This document shows positions 1 through 6,938 of a stretch of DNA of 18,276 bases, piece by piece (the stretch's first letter is position 1; each line of letters starts with the position of its first letter). The DNA lies in NCBI GenBank assembly GCA_937877075.1, contig CALEGD010000130.1:1-18276 (forward strand). Reading direction: 5' to 3'. The stretch is from an uncultured Acholeplasmatales bacterium. Lineage in GTDB: Bacteria > Bacillota_I > Bacilli_A > ML615J-28 > CAG-698. Position numbers and translations under genes: made by a program. A model generated the notes under the pieces. The model was given only the letters and a program-made list of their open reading frames with translations, did no database searches and was not told the DNA's origin.

Positions 1-18
1 TAGTGGTGAGGCCACCAA

Positions 19-43
19 TAAGATTAAAAGTAGTTTAATCTTA
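19..43 (-). terminator. Hairpin overlapping the end of the ABC-F gene
   Basis: A 10-bp perfect inverted repeat (19-28 with 34-43, loop 29-33) spans the stop codon of the minus-strand ABC-F gene. It sits where a terminator is expected, but the minus strand has no clear T-run after the stem, so intrinsic termination is doubtful. A second short inverted repeat (4-8 TGGTG with 13-17 CACCA) lies just beyond. Nothing else can be read in bases 1-40. Confidence 0.3.
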
Positions 44-1546
44 AGAGAGTGAAAATTTATTTTTCACTTTGTTCTTTATGCTCAATTCAATAACATCGGT
101 TGCAATATTATCGATAAACTTTTCATCATGTTCTACAATTATCATCGTTGGTTTAGCTCTTAAAATCATTTCTTCTAATTGCATTCTTGAAATAACATCG
201 AGATAGTTTAGCGGTTCATCCCATAAATATAGATGAGCTTTAATAGATAATGAGGTGGCGATTAAGACTTTCTTCTTTTGTCCGTCACTGAATTCTTCAA
301 GATTTTTTAGAAATTGGTCTCTGGTAAATCCGAGTTTTATTAACAAGGTCAAGAATTTAGTCGGGTCTATATTGTTTTCTTCAATATAATTATCAATTGA
401 ACCATTTAAATGACTAAAAGTTTGTTGTAAATAGGAAACTTTGAGTTTACTCGCTTTGTGAATTTCTCCATTGCTTTTTATTTCTTCCCCCAAAAGATAT
501 TTTAAAATACTGCTTTTCCCCGAGCCATTCTTACCGATTAGGATTATGACATCACCTTGGTTTAGAGTAAATCTAATCGGATTAAATAATAATTCATCGG
601 TATAGGAGAGCGAAAAATCATGAACAACAATTAAAGGATCGGCGAAGTGGGGCTCGCATTCAATGGCCAGCGGATCTATTCTTTCTACATTCTTCAAAAG
701 TTTGCTTTTATCCTGAATTGCGCGATCCATTCTTTTTTCCAAGGTTTTAGCTCTTTTCATCATTTTTGCGGATTTATGACCGATATAACCTCGATCAACG
801 GGGCCGCTTCCGATTTTAGTCTTTTCAATCCGGTCTGCCCATTGAGCTTTTTCTCTTGCTGATTGTTTTAGTCTACGGATTTCTTTTCTAAGTTTCGAAT
901 TTGCTTCAATCTCTAAAGCATCTAAATAATCCTTATTGATCATCCAAGTATCAAAATTTCCTTTTTGAAGTACGATATTATTCTTTTCAATTGAGAGAAC
1001 ATGGTCAATTATTTGATTTAAAAAAGTTCTGTCATGGGATACAATGATAAATCCTTTCTTAGATTTTAAATATTTAGCTAATATCTGCCTTCCTTTTATA
1101 TCAAGATGATTTGTCGGTTCATCAATCAACATAAATTTATTGCTTTTCAAAAACATCATAACAATTAAAAACTTAGTTTTTTCTCCGCTACTTAATAACC
1201 TAAACTCTTTGTTGAGGATATCGGTGTTTAAATCAATTAATCTTAATTCTTTTTCTATTTCCCACTCCTCTACATCCTTAATGTATTTCTTCATCAGATT
1301 CAAACATATTAAATCAGATTCAATATTTTGATAAGGGAAATATTCAAATTCAATATTTGCGATTATCTTTCCATTATAATCTACAAACCCTTGTAAGATT
1401 TTTAAAAAGGTTGTTTTACCGTACCCGTTTCTTCCGATTAAACCCAATTTCCAATTTGTATCTAATTGTAGATTTAGATTTTCAAAAATCGGGGTTAAAT
1501 TATTTTCATAAGAAAAGGATATATTCTGAACATCGATTAGTCCCAT
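41..1546 (-). CDS. Lsa-type ABC-F ribosome protection ATPase
   Basis: 501-residue cytoplasmic protein with two ATP-binding cassettes and no membrane segment. Cassette 1: Walker A GRNGYGKTT at about 38-46, signature LSSGEK at 118-123, Walker B FMLIDEP at 138-144, switch His at 171. Cassette 2: Walker A GKNGSGKSS from about 338, signature FSDGQKKK at 419-426, Walker B LYLWDEP, His at 473. The basic interdomain linker (about 205-300) includes DRGYIGHKSAKMMKRAK, which I recall from the Lsa family. Such ARE ABC-F proteins dislodge lincosamides, streptogramin A and pleuromutilins from the ribosomal exit site. The ATG at 1546 is chosen because AAAGGAGG (1553-1560) lies 6 nt upstream; an in-frame TTG start 19 codons earlier would translate through the leader terminator. 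Expression is probably attenuated by that leader. Family call is strong; drug specificity is inferred. Confidence 0.9.
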   Translation of the reverse strand: MGLIDVQNISFSYENNLTPIFENLNLQLDTNWKLGLIGRNGYGKTTFLKILQGFVDYNGKIIANIEFEYFPYQNIESDLICLNLMKKYIKDVEEWEIEKELRLIDLNTDILNKEFRLLSSGEKTKFLIVMMFLKSNKFMLIDEPTNHLDIKGRQILAKYLKSKKGFIIVSHDRTFLNQIIDHVLSIEKNNIVLQKGNFDTWMINKDYLDALEIEANSKLRKEIRRLKQSAREKAQWADRIEKTKIGSGPVDRGYIGHKSAKMMKRAKTLEKRMDRAIQDKSKLLKNVERIDPLAIECEPHFADPLIVVHDFSLSYTDELLFNPIRFTLNQGDVIILIGKNGSGKSSILKYLLGEEIKSNGEIHKASKLKVSYLQQTFSHLNGSIDNYIEENNIDPTKFLTLLIKLGFTRDQFLKNLEEFSDGQKKKVLIATSLSIKAHLYLWDEPLNYLDVISRMQLEEMILRAKPTMIIVEHDEKFIDNIATDVIELSIKNKVKNKFSLS

Positions 1547-1567
1547 CTTTTTCCTCCTTTCTAAAAT

Positions 1568-1592
1568 AAAAAAAGTTGGATCGACTCCAACT
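1568..1592 (-). terminator. Leader terminator (attenuator) before the ABC-F gene
   Basis: On the minus strand a 7-bp stem AGTTGGA/TCCAACT with loop GTCGA is followed directly by a run of seven T, then about 7 nt later by the gene's AAAGGAGG. A strong intrinsic terminator between promoter and ribosome binding site implies that transcription normally stops here and is released by a signal, as in the leaders of inducible ABC-F genes such as vmlR and lmo0919. I could not identify a convincing antiterminator pairing by eye. Confidence 0.75.
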
Positions 1593-1640
1593 AAAATTAC
1601 CAAATCAAAGATTTGATATAAATAATAAAATAGAGATTCG

Positions 1641-1708
1641 ATTCTTGCTTAGGCAGCACAAAAAAACAATAGCAGATTGTTTTTTGTACATTTATTCTAT
1701 GCAAGAAT
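1641..1708 (-). promoter_or_regulatory. Large leader hairpin downstream of the upstream ORF
   Basis: An 8-bp outer stem (minus-strand ATTCTTGC at 1708-1701 with GCAAGAAT at 1648-1641) encloses an A/T-rich inner hairpin (ACAAAAAACAAT with ATTGTTTTTTTGT, loop CTGCT at 1671-1675). The 5' arm of the outer stem is the last three codons of the upstream ORF, so a ribosome stalled there would prevent the stem from forming. That coupling is an inference from the geometry. Confidence 0.55.
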
Positions 1709-1717
1709 AATAATCAT
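1697..1717 (-). CDS. Upstream leader ORF, six codons (MIIILA)
   Basis: ATG at 1717 is followed by ATT ATT ATT CTT GCA TAG. An AGAGGTG ribosome binding site (1724-1730) lies 6 nt upstream, and the whole ORF falls in the leader between the promoter and the attenuator. The short hydrophobic peptide with stalling position inside a stem resembles the leader peptides of antibiotic-induced genes. It is too short for any homology test, so support rests on the ribosome binding site and position. Confidence 0.5.
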   Translation of the reverse strand: MIIILA

Positions 1718-1742
1718 CTAAAGCACCTCTTTAATTATATTT

Positions 1743-1770
1743 ATTATATCATTAATAGATGCTTTGTCAA
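1743..1770 (-). promoter_or_regulatory. Consensus sigma-A promoter of the ABC-F gene
   Basis: Minus strand carries TTGACA (1770-1765) and TATAAT (1748-1743), both perfect consensus, with a 16-nt spacer. Transcription would start near 1736, only a few bases before the ribosome binding site of the upstream ORF, giving a leader of about 190 nt before the main start codon. A full-strength promoter fits a gene controlled after initiation. Confidence 0.8.
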
Positions 1771-2045
1771 TAAAATAATTTTTATATCTTTTAAAAAATT
1801 TCCGCTTGGCGATGTATCTTTAACTATTATATTTTAGGTCTATAAAATATTCATGAGGTTATTGTTTTCTTTTATGGAAGGATGAGTTTTATAGATTTTA
1901 ACTGCCTGGAAGATGACTCTGAAGAATGTAGGCAATACGAAAGTAGTTGCGGTATTGCTGATCAAAGATATTTCAAGATTGAGGTAAATCATTTGAATTA
2001 AATTTTGGGAATTATCATATATTGAATTGATAAGGGGGAGATAGT
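1771..2045. other. Intergenic stretch without a confident gene
   Basis: Contains an AT-rich hairpin (1829-1836 with 1843-1850). A 39-codon plus-strand ORF (1882-2001, MSFIDFNCLEDD...) with three cysteines exists, but its ribosome binding site GGAAGG abuts the ATG with no spacing, and I recognise no family. The AAGGGGGAG at 2032-2040 belongs to the next gene. A weak TTGAAT (1993) and TATATT (2018) pair with a 19-nt spacer could be that gene's promoter. Confidence 0.3.
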
Positions 2046-2795
2046 ATCGATTTAAGATTTGAAATTGAATTTTGGACTTCGATAATGAGAGATCATGGCT
2101 TGTTTCAGTATTTAAGCCTATCTGTAAATGAAACCGAAGCTTTAAAAACTGCACAACAATATCATAAACTTTTCGAAGGGATTAATACAAAAGCAAAAAG
2201 TGAAACCGGAGAAACCAGTGGAAATTTTCTAAGTGAAAATATTAACTTGGTAACATCCTTTATTCAGTTTAAAAAGATGATGTTAAGGAAATTGATGACT
2301 TGTGAGATTAATTTAGCTATGACACCGACCTTTCTCCAACATATGATTGATGAGGCTCTGGAATTTTATCGGGTTTTAAAGTTTGGAGAAGATCATTTTC
2401 GGGTTGACGATGTAATGGAAAACTTGCGGTTACATCTTGTTTGGCTTCCTGATGCTTCTGGCCATGCGAAGTACATTGCCGCTCAACTTGATGGAATCGA
2501 AGCTGAATTGCTGGAAATCGCCCTAAATTATCAGAATACATTTGATCTTTTATTTAAAAAGGCTCATTCAATGCATAGTCTCTTTGACTCTACAAATCTG
2601 GATAACGGTGCTTTGCATCAGTTTAATCTTGAAGTAGAGAATGCAATGGAAGATTTCATAAGTTTCTTAGATACTATGAAGGAATTAAAATCGGAGTGCC
2701 GGATCTATACAACCGGAACTTTTTCCGAACTAATACCTGATCATATGATGCGTGAAGAAAGATATTATTTAAGTAAAGTTAAGGATATGCTTTAA
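2046..2795 (+). CDS. DUF2935 family protein, apparent ATC start
   Basis: About 249 residues, cytoplasmic, mostly helical. The N-terminal FEIEFW..IMRDHGLF and a second unit with His-rich helices (FLQHMIDEALEFYRVL, LVWLPDASGHAKYIAAQLD, FKKAHSMHS) match DUF2935, a pair of ferritin-like helical bundles of unknown function in Firmicutes; His and Glu could hold metal. The conserved FEIEFW segment lies upstream of the first in-frame ATG (2085), which has no ribosome binding site. The strong AAGGGGGAG (2032-2040) is 5 nt before ATC at 2046, and the frame is closed by TAA at 2031. So translation probably starts at ATC, or an original ATG was lost by one base. If ATG 2085 is used, 13 conserved residues are missing. 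Followed by a shared terminator. Confidence 0.75.
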   Translation: MDLRFEIEFWTSIMRDHGLFQYLSLSVNETEALKTAQQYHKLFEGINTKAKSETGETSGNFLSENINLVTSFIQFKKMMLRKLMTCEINLAMTPTFLQHMIDEALEFYRVLKFGEDHFRVDDVMENLRLHLVWLPDASGHAKYIAAQLDGIEAELLEIALNYQNTFDLLFKKAHSMHSLFDSTNLDNGALHQFNLEVENAMEDFISFLDTMKELKSECRIYTTGTFSELIPDHMMREERYYLSKVKDML

Positions 2796-2827
2796 AAAAT
2801 CCCGAGGTTAAAACCCTCGGGATTTTT
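2795..2827. terminator. Bidirectional intrinsic terminator
   Basis: A 13-bp perfect stem (2795-2807 with 2815-2827; core CCCGAGG/CCTCGGG) with flanking A-run on the left and T-run on the right sits between the convergent DUF2935 and MMPL genes. It overlaps the last base of the DUF2935 stop codon and the stop of the MMPL gene, and should end transcripts from both sides. Confidence 0.9.
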
Positions 2828-4856
2828 ATTTTCGAATTGTTGTTTTCATAATTACTTTATCTAGGAGAAGAAGAAAAACAGGCAGAACTAGGATGACTAA
2901 ACTTGCCGAGAGGATGGCGCCACGACCGATTAAGAGACCGATATCATGGACTTCCTTAATGTCGGATATTATACTAATGCCATAACCAGCTATTGCTAGA
3001 ACCAGTGAGGAAATCAAGAGTGAATTACTGGAACTATTGAGCGATAATCGGATGGCTTCGCGAGGTTCTTTTTCTTTTCTTGCTTCTAAATACCTTCCGG
3101 TTAAAAGCACGGCATAATCAATTGTAGCACCGAGTTGGAGCGCCAATATTACCAGATAACCGATATAGGTAATGCGGATATCTTGGAGTTTTAGAATACC
3201 GATATTTATCCAAATAGAGGTTTCGATGATCAAGAGGAGTAAAAGCGGAATCGAAATTGAACGGAAAATTATTAGAATAATGAATCCTACCGCAGCCGCC
3301 GACAGAACATTCACTAGTAGAGAATCTTTTTCAGTAGTATCTTTAATTTCCGCAGTGCTTGAAGCATTTCCGATTAAGTAATAATCTAGATAATGTTTTT
3401 TAGTAGTTAGTCTAAGAAAGTCGACCATAGCGAACATCTCTTCGCCTTCTTTCTCAATAACAGTATTAAGAATGAATCTTGTATAATTGGGGCCGATATA
3501 TAATCTTTTTATTTCATCCGGAAGGAATTCGCGGGGAATTTCCGGGGCGACCGTAACTAAACTTTCCACTGAAATTATTCGTTCATCCATCATTAAGTCT
3601 TGGACCAATTTTAATTCATCTTCCGGATTACCGTTTTTAACTAAAATTACAATCGGATTGTAAGAACCAAATTCTTTTGATATTTTTTGCTTTTCTAAAG
3701 TAACCTGACTATTTTCATCACTTAAGGCTTGACTGCCGTAATTGAATTTGGCTTTACTTTGTATTTGAAAGAAAGTAATTGATAACAAGAGGAAAAAACC
3801 GATAATGAAAATTCTTCCTCCGTAAAGAATTTTGCTTAATCCACCTAATTTCGGAATAAAACCCCGATGAGTCTTATCAAGCAAGGGACTCGAAATAATG
3901 ATTACAACCGGCATAAGAATAATAACCGAAAGATAACTAAAGAGTACACCCTTACCAAGGACGATTCCGATATCAATTCCGATTCGGTAACTCATAAAGG
4001 TCAGAGCGAGAAAACCCATAATCGTAGTTAGAGCAGAAGCAGTGATGGTTTTGAAAGTGGCTTTAGTTGCTTTTATTGTAGCTTCCATTACGTCTTCTCC
4101 TTTCTTTCTTTCTTCATAATAACGATGAACAAGAAAAAGAGAAAAATCAAGGGAAATTGCGAGTTGTAAAGCCATAACCATTGTTTGGGTTATATAAGAA
4201 ATATCGGTTATGAAAATATTTGTTCCTAAATTAAGAAGAACGGCGATTCCTAAAACAAATAAAATAATAATAGGTTCAAACCAAGATTTTGCAGCAAGGA
4301 ATAAAATTAAAATAATAACTGGAATGATGATGAGGAGTATTTCAAAAACTTCGTCGCTGGCAATAGCACGGGCTTCAATTATATGCAGAGCTTCACCTCT
4401 GAAACTGATTTTTTCATCTTTAAGTTTTTCTCGAATTAAGTCAATTGCTTTTTCAACTTCAAGATCATAATCATCCCCTTGGAAACTGAGATATAAAAGA
4501 GCATTCCCCTCATGATAAAATCTGGCCTTTAATTCGTCCGGAATCATTTCTTTGGGTAGACTAAGGTCAAATGCATCATCGAGCCATTTTACGTTTTCAA
4601 TTCCTTCTATTTCTTGAATAGTTTCTTTAAACTTCAGTGCATCTGCGATGCTTGCTTCCTCAATCATTAATTGTACAACGGCCTTGTTTCCAAACTCATT
4701 CTCAAGCATTTCCAAAGCCAGTTTGGTTTCTGAATCTTTGGGCAGGTATTTTGTAAGGTCATAATTAACCTTTACTTTAGTGGTAAGAAAGGCAGCACCA
4801 CCAGCTAAAATCAGAAATAAAGTTAAAATAAAATATCTGTAAAACTTATTTTTCAT
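2826..4856 (-). CDS. MMPL/RND-family membrane exporter
   Basis: 676 residues. Architecture is that of a duplicated RND transporter: one N-terminal membrane helix (residues 5-25), an extracellular domain, a bundle of five helices (about 190-350), a linker and helix near 370-395, a second extracellular domain, and five C-terminal helices (about 520-670). The repeated intramembrane signature appears as ISLDFSLFLVHRYYEERK (near 240) and ATIDYAVLLTGRYLEARK (near 575), with the conserved Asp in each used for proton coupling. MMPL proteins export lipids, peptides or drugs; the substrate is not visible here. The start at 4856 follows AAAGGAGATATGT; longer frames run through the divergent regulator. 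A TetR gene reads away from it, so it is probably repressed by that protein. No frameshift seen. Confidence 0.85.
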   Translation of the reverse strand: MKNKFYRYFILTLFLILAGGAAFLTTKVKVNYDLTKYLPKDSETKLALEMLENEFGNKAVVQLMIEEASIADALKFKETIQEIEGIENVKWLDDAFDLSLPKEMIPDELKARFYHEGNALLYLSFQGDDYDLEVEKAIDLIREKLKDEKISFRGEALHIIEARAIASDEVFEILLIIIPVIILILFLAAKSWFEPIIILFVLGIAVLLNLGTNIFITDISYITQTMVMALQLAISLDFSLFLVHRYYEERKKGEDVMEATIKATKATFKTITASALTTIMGFLALTFMSYRIGIDIGIVLGKGVLFSYLSVIILMPVVIIISSPLLDKTHRGFIPKLGGLSKILYGGRIFIIGFFLLLSITFFQIQSKAKFNYGSQALSDENSQVTLEKQKISKEFGSYNPIVILVKNGNPEDELKLVQDLMMDERIISVESLVTVAPEIPREFLPDEIKRLYIGPNYTRFILNTVIEKEGEEMFAMVDFLRLTTKKHYLDYYLIGNASSTAEIKDTTEKDSLLVNVLSAAAVGFIILIIFRSISIPLLLLLIIETSIWINIGILKLQDIRITYIGYLVILALQLGATIDYAVLLTGRYLEARKEKEPREAIRLSLNSSSNSLLISSLVLAIAGYGISIISDIKEVHDIGLLIGRGAILSASLVILVLPVFLLLLDKVIMKTTIRK

Positions 4857-4868
4857 ACATATCTCCTT

Positions 4869-4956
4869 TTTAAATGTATATTTTAAAAAACCATTTAAAT
4901 GATAATCTTTTTGTGATATAATTACAATAGAAATAAGATATGAAAATTCATTTAAA
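4869..4956. promoter_or_regulatory. Intergenic operator region with CATTTAAA half-sites
   Basis: Between the divergent MMPL and tetR genes the motif CATTTAAA or its complement occurs three times: TTTAAATG at 4869-4876, the perfect palindrome CATTTAAATG at 4892-4901, and CATTTAAA at 4949-4956. The palindrome overlaps the presumed -35 of tetR. The repetition in a divergent regulator/transporter spacer suggests TetR binding and autoregulation, but the sequence is AT-rich, so chance matches are possible. Confidence 0.4.
4894..4922 (+). promoter_or_regulatory. Probable tetR promoter
   Basis: TATAAT at 4917-4922 is a perfect -10. At 17-nt spacing the -35 position reads TTTAAA (4894-4899), a poor match that lies inside the CATTTAAATG palindrome. 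This arrangement would let the regulator block its own promoter. Confidence 0.5.
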
Positions 4957-4980
4957 AAGAGAATTGAAATGGAGGAAGAG

Positions 4981-5580
4981 ATGAAAAAAAATACCGAAGT
5001 TAAGAAATTAATCATCAGTACAACTAAGGAGTTACTTCGCAAAAACTCTAATATCACCATTAAAGATATTGCAGAGGCCTGTTTTATTAATATTGCTGCC
5101 GTTAATTATCATTTTGGAAGTAAGGATAATTTAATTGCGATTGTTTTAAAAGAAATTATTGAGGAGTTAAAAGATAACATTTATATCGGTTTGAAAAGTC
5201 TAAATTTTGAGGAAGGAATTGAAGGAAGTTTAGAAAAAATGATCCAGATAGTTTTTAAGTTTACGCTAGAAAATTCCGGGGTCATAAAATATATGTTCAT
5301 TCATAATGACAATTTAGACTATTCCTCTAATCTTTTGATGGATGCCTTTTTTACCGAAAACGAATTTACGAAAATGATTATTAATGAAATTAATAAGGCT
5401 GGCAAAATTGAGGATGCGACTGTTTCTAAAGCTAAATATATGCTATTGTTTTCTTGTTTCAGTATTCCTATCTTTTTACAGGTCACCGATTTTATCGAAA
5501 ATAAAAAGTTTTTTTCATCTTTCTCTGATCCCTCGTTTCTCCAAACTTATATCAGGGAAATGTTAAGGATTATTAATTGA
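4981..5580 (+). CDS. TetR/AcrR-family transcriptional regulator
   Basis: 199 residues. The N-terminal helix-turn-helix covers about residues 8-52 with the typical ending TIKDIAEACFINIAAVNYHFGSKDNLI split over residues 25-51 (recognition helix AAVNYHFGSKDNL). The C-terminal 140 residues are helical and divergent, as expected for the ligand-binding and dimer domain; the ligand cannot be read. The start at 4981 is preferred because GGAGG (4971-4975) lies 5 nt upstream; the earlier in-frame ATG (4969) overlaps that ribosome binding site and has none of its own. Divergent from the MMPL exporter, which it most likely represses. Ends with TGA, showing that TGA is a stop codon in this organism. Confidence 0.85.
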   Translation: MKKNTEVKKLIISTTKELLRKNSNITIKDIAEACFINIAAVNYHFGSKDNLIAIVLKEIIEELKDNIYIGLKSLNFEEGIEGSLEKMIQIVFKFTLENSGVIKYMFIHNDNLDYSSNLLMDAFFTENEFTKMIINEINKAGKIEDATVSKAKYMLLFSCFSIPIFLQVTDFIENKKFFSSFSDPSFLQTYIREMLRIIN

Positions 5581-5647
5581 TTATTTTAAATTGCCGATTA
5601 TAGATTTAACGGGATTGTATATAATAAAAAATGAATGGAGGACTTTG

Positions 5648-5839
5648 ATGAAAAAAAATAAGGAAAAACAAAAGTATCGCAAACGTCCCTATCTTTTCCG
5701 AACAGATAAATCTGTTTTTAATCTAGAAATTGGGGAACTCGTTTATCCAGACGGTGAGGATGATGAGGATTATCGCATGAATTCTAATCCGAACCGCAAG
5801 GAGATTAATAAACTTACAAAGGAAAACCAATTAAGGTAA
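5648..5839 (+). CDS. Small hypothetical protein, 63 residues
   Basis: No family recognised. The start ATG follows GGAGG (5637-5641) at 6 nt, and a TATAAT sits at 5620-5625, though without a good -35. The protein has a very basic N-terminus (MKKNKEKQKYRKRP), a central acidic patch (PDGEDDEDY) and a polar C-terminus; no signal peptide, membrane helix or cysteine. An intrinsic terminator 44 nt downstream makes it a complete small transcription unit. The ribosome binding site and terminator support it being real. The charge pattern would suit a nucleic-acid or ribosome-associated protein, but that is only a guess. Confidence 0.6.
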   Translation: MKKNKEKQKYRKRPYLFRTDKSVFNLEIGELVYPDGEDDEDYRMNSNPNRKEINKLTKENQLR

Positions 5840-5882
5840 GATTAGAAACACTTAAGTTTACGACTTAGGTCAGCTTTTTGAT

Positions 5883-5913
5883 AAACTACTTTTACTAAAG
5901 AAAGTAGTTTTTT
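5883..5913 (+). terminator. Intrinsic terminator of the 63-residue gene
   Basis: AAACTACTTT (5883-5892) pairs perfectly with AAAGTAGTTT (5901-5910), loop 5893-5900, and the stem runs into a T-tract (six T in a row). Correctly placed for the small plus-strand gene. Confidence 0.85.
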
Positions 5914-5965
5914 GCTTCTAGTGAGAAAAGAATATTGGGATTATTTAACCGAGATTAAATTTTAT

Positions 5966-6019
5966 AAAAAAAATGAGCGCAAACTTTGTCAACGCTCTGA
6001 CCTAAGCTTTTGCTTAGGT
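5966..6019 (-). terminator. Tandem hairpins ending the YczE-like gene
   Basis: Read on the minus strand, the stop codon of the YczE-like frame is followed by an 8-bp hairpin (ACCTAAGC/GCTTAGGT, 6000-6007 with 6012-6019) and then a GAGCG/CGCTC stem (5993-5997 with 5975-5979) followed by eight T (complement of 5966-5973). The second has the form of an intrinsic terminator. A 10-bp inverted repeat CTTAGGTCAG (5864-5873) and CTGACCTAAG (5997-6006) encloses the whole convergent region. Confidence 0.65.
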
Positions 6020-6631
6020 TTATTTAATTGGTTTTATTACTTTTAAAAAGCCATTAATAAGAGGACCGACAACCAGTGTCATTACGATTGTTCCGATTGA
6101 GATTGCTCCAAAACCGATTCCGGAAAGAAATCCGAGAACAAGCGCAATTAAAGTATACAGGGTTTCTAGTAGAATCTTAATTAGAGCCACGGGTTTGCGA
6201 GTCTTGTTGACAATAATCATCATCAAATTATCCATGGCATTCATCGGTAATTTTGATCTGATTATTAAGGCAACCCCGAAGGCAATACTAAGTAGTGAGA
6301 AGATAAAGTAGAGGATTTGAAAGAGGAGATTGCCCGCCACCGGTGGAATGACTTTTGAAAATAAGTCAATCATAAGTCCTACAAAGATTGCCAGCAGAAA
6401 TCCAAAGAAGTAGTGAAACTGGGGCTTTAAGATCATCGTAATAATGAAAAGAATAATTACTGTAATAATCATTGCCTTCCCAAAAGAAATTTTGAGGAAA
6501 ACCGAAAGGTTGAAGTTTAATGCCTCCTAAGCCCCGGCAACTAATTCGGATAAGATTGCAAGTTGAATCCCCAAAGAAAGAATTACTGCTCCGACAATAT
6601 ATAATGTAAATTTTAAAACATAATTTTTCAT
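6020..6631 (-). pseudogene. YczE/YitT-like membrane protein with in-frame TAG
   Basis: The frame from ATG 6631 (GGAGTGA ribosome binding site upstream) to TAA at 6020 is 203 codons, close to the ~215 of YczE-type proteins, and is interrupted once by TAG at 6529-6527 (codon 35). Around the stop the sequence reads VAGA-stop-EALNFNLS; the family has Pro-Trp-Asp in this place (SPWD.L..GLS), so the stop most likely replaced Trp (TGG to TAG). There is no frameshift and no other stop. Five hydrophobic segments remain: residues about 9-28, 52-68, 70-86, 98-118 and 150-190. The motif SKLPMNAMDNLMMIIVNKT is typical of the second half. Function of the family is unknown. Restart at ATG 6472 would give a 150-residue protein without the first helix, and no clear ribosome binding site precedes it. 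Decay, sequence error or readthrough are all possible. Confidence 0.65.
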
Positions 6632-6664
6632 CTAATCACTCCAAGTGCCTACGCACATTTACAT

Positions 6665-6670
6665 ATTATA
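6665..6670 (-). promoter_or_regulatory. Possible -10 of the YczE-like gene
   Basis: TATAAT on the minus strand 34 nt before the start codon. No good -35 at normal spacing (TAGAAA at best). A small GTGC/GCAC hairpin lies between it and the gene. Confidence 0.35.
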
Positions 6671-6805
6671 CAATAATTGTCTATATTTTTCTAGTTAAAA
6701 GTTTAGAAAGATATTCTTAAACTAATAATTTAATTTCTTTTAAATATATTTAGTATTAGTATTATTTGAAAAAATTATCTCGGTGGTTTTTTTGATAAAT
6801 ATGTC

Positions 6806-6834
6806 TAGACTTTTTTTAAACCATATGATAGAAT
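6806..6834 (+). promoter_or_regulatory. Promoter of the pectin operon
   Basis: TAGACT (6806-6811) and TAGAAT (6829-6834) are spaced by 17 nt and match the consensus at 4/6 and 5/6. TGA directly before the -10 gives an extended -10 (TGnTAGAAT). Transcription would start near 6841, leaving about 98 nt before the PL1 start codon. It is the only plausible promoter seen upstream of a run of eight same-strand genes. Confidence 0.45.
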
Positions 6835-6912
6835 ATAGTAAAGTAATAACAAACATTGTATGTATTTACGAACAAGGTAAGGGAAGGGAATTTGTCTTTT
6901 TTTCAGATGAAA

Positions 6913-6926
6913 TGAAAGCGTTATCT
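6913..6926 (+). promoter_or_regulatory. Candidate CcpA cre box
   Basis: TGAAAGCGTTATCT matches the cre consensus TGWAANCGNTNWCA at 13 of 14 positions (last base T instead of A). It lies between the promoter and the PL1 ribosome binding site (GGGAGGGAG, 6928-6936), where CcpA acts as a transcriptional roadblock. Carbon catabolite repression of a pectin operon is expected biology. No regulator gene for the operon is present in the window. Confidence 0.5.
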
Positions 6927-6938
6927 CGGGAGGGAGAA

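Noticed and set aside
41..1603. Longer ABC-F start at TTG 1603
   Set aside because: The extra 19 codons run through the terminator hairpin and the ribosome binding site; family proteins begin at M-G/S-L-I-x-V, matching ATG 1546.
1840..2154. Minus-strand ORF of 104 residues opposite the start of DUF2935
   Set aside because: No ribosome binding site, low-complexity composition, and it overlaps conserved codons of DUF2935 on the other strand.
5864..6006. 10-bp inverted repeat CTTAGGTCAG/CTGACCTAAG as ends of a small mobile element
   Set aside because: The enclosed 120 bp contain only the two convergent terminators, no target-site duplication was seen, and nearby copies of CTTAGG are part of the hairpins.
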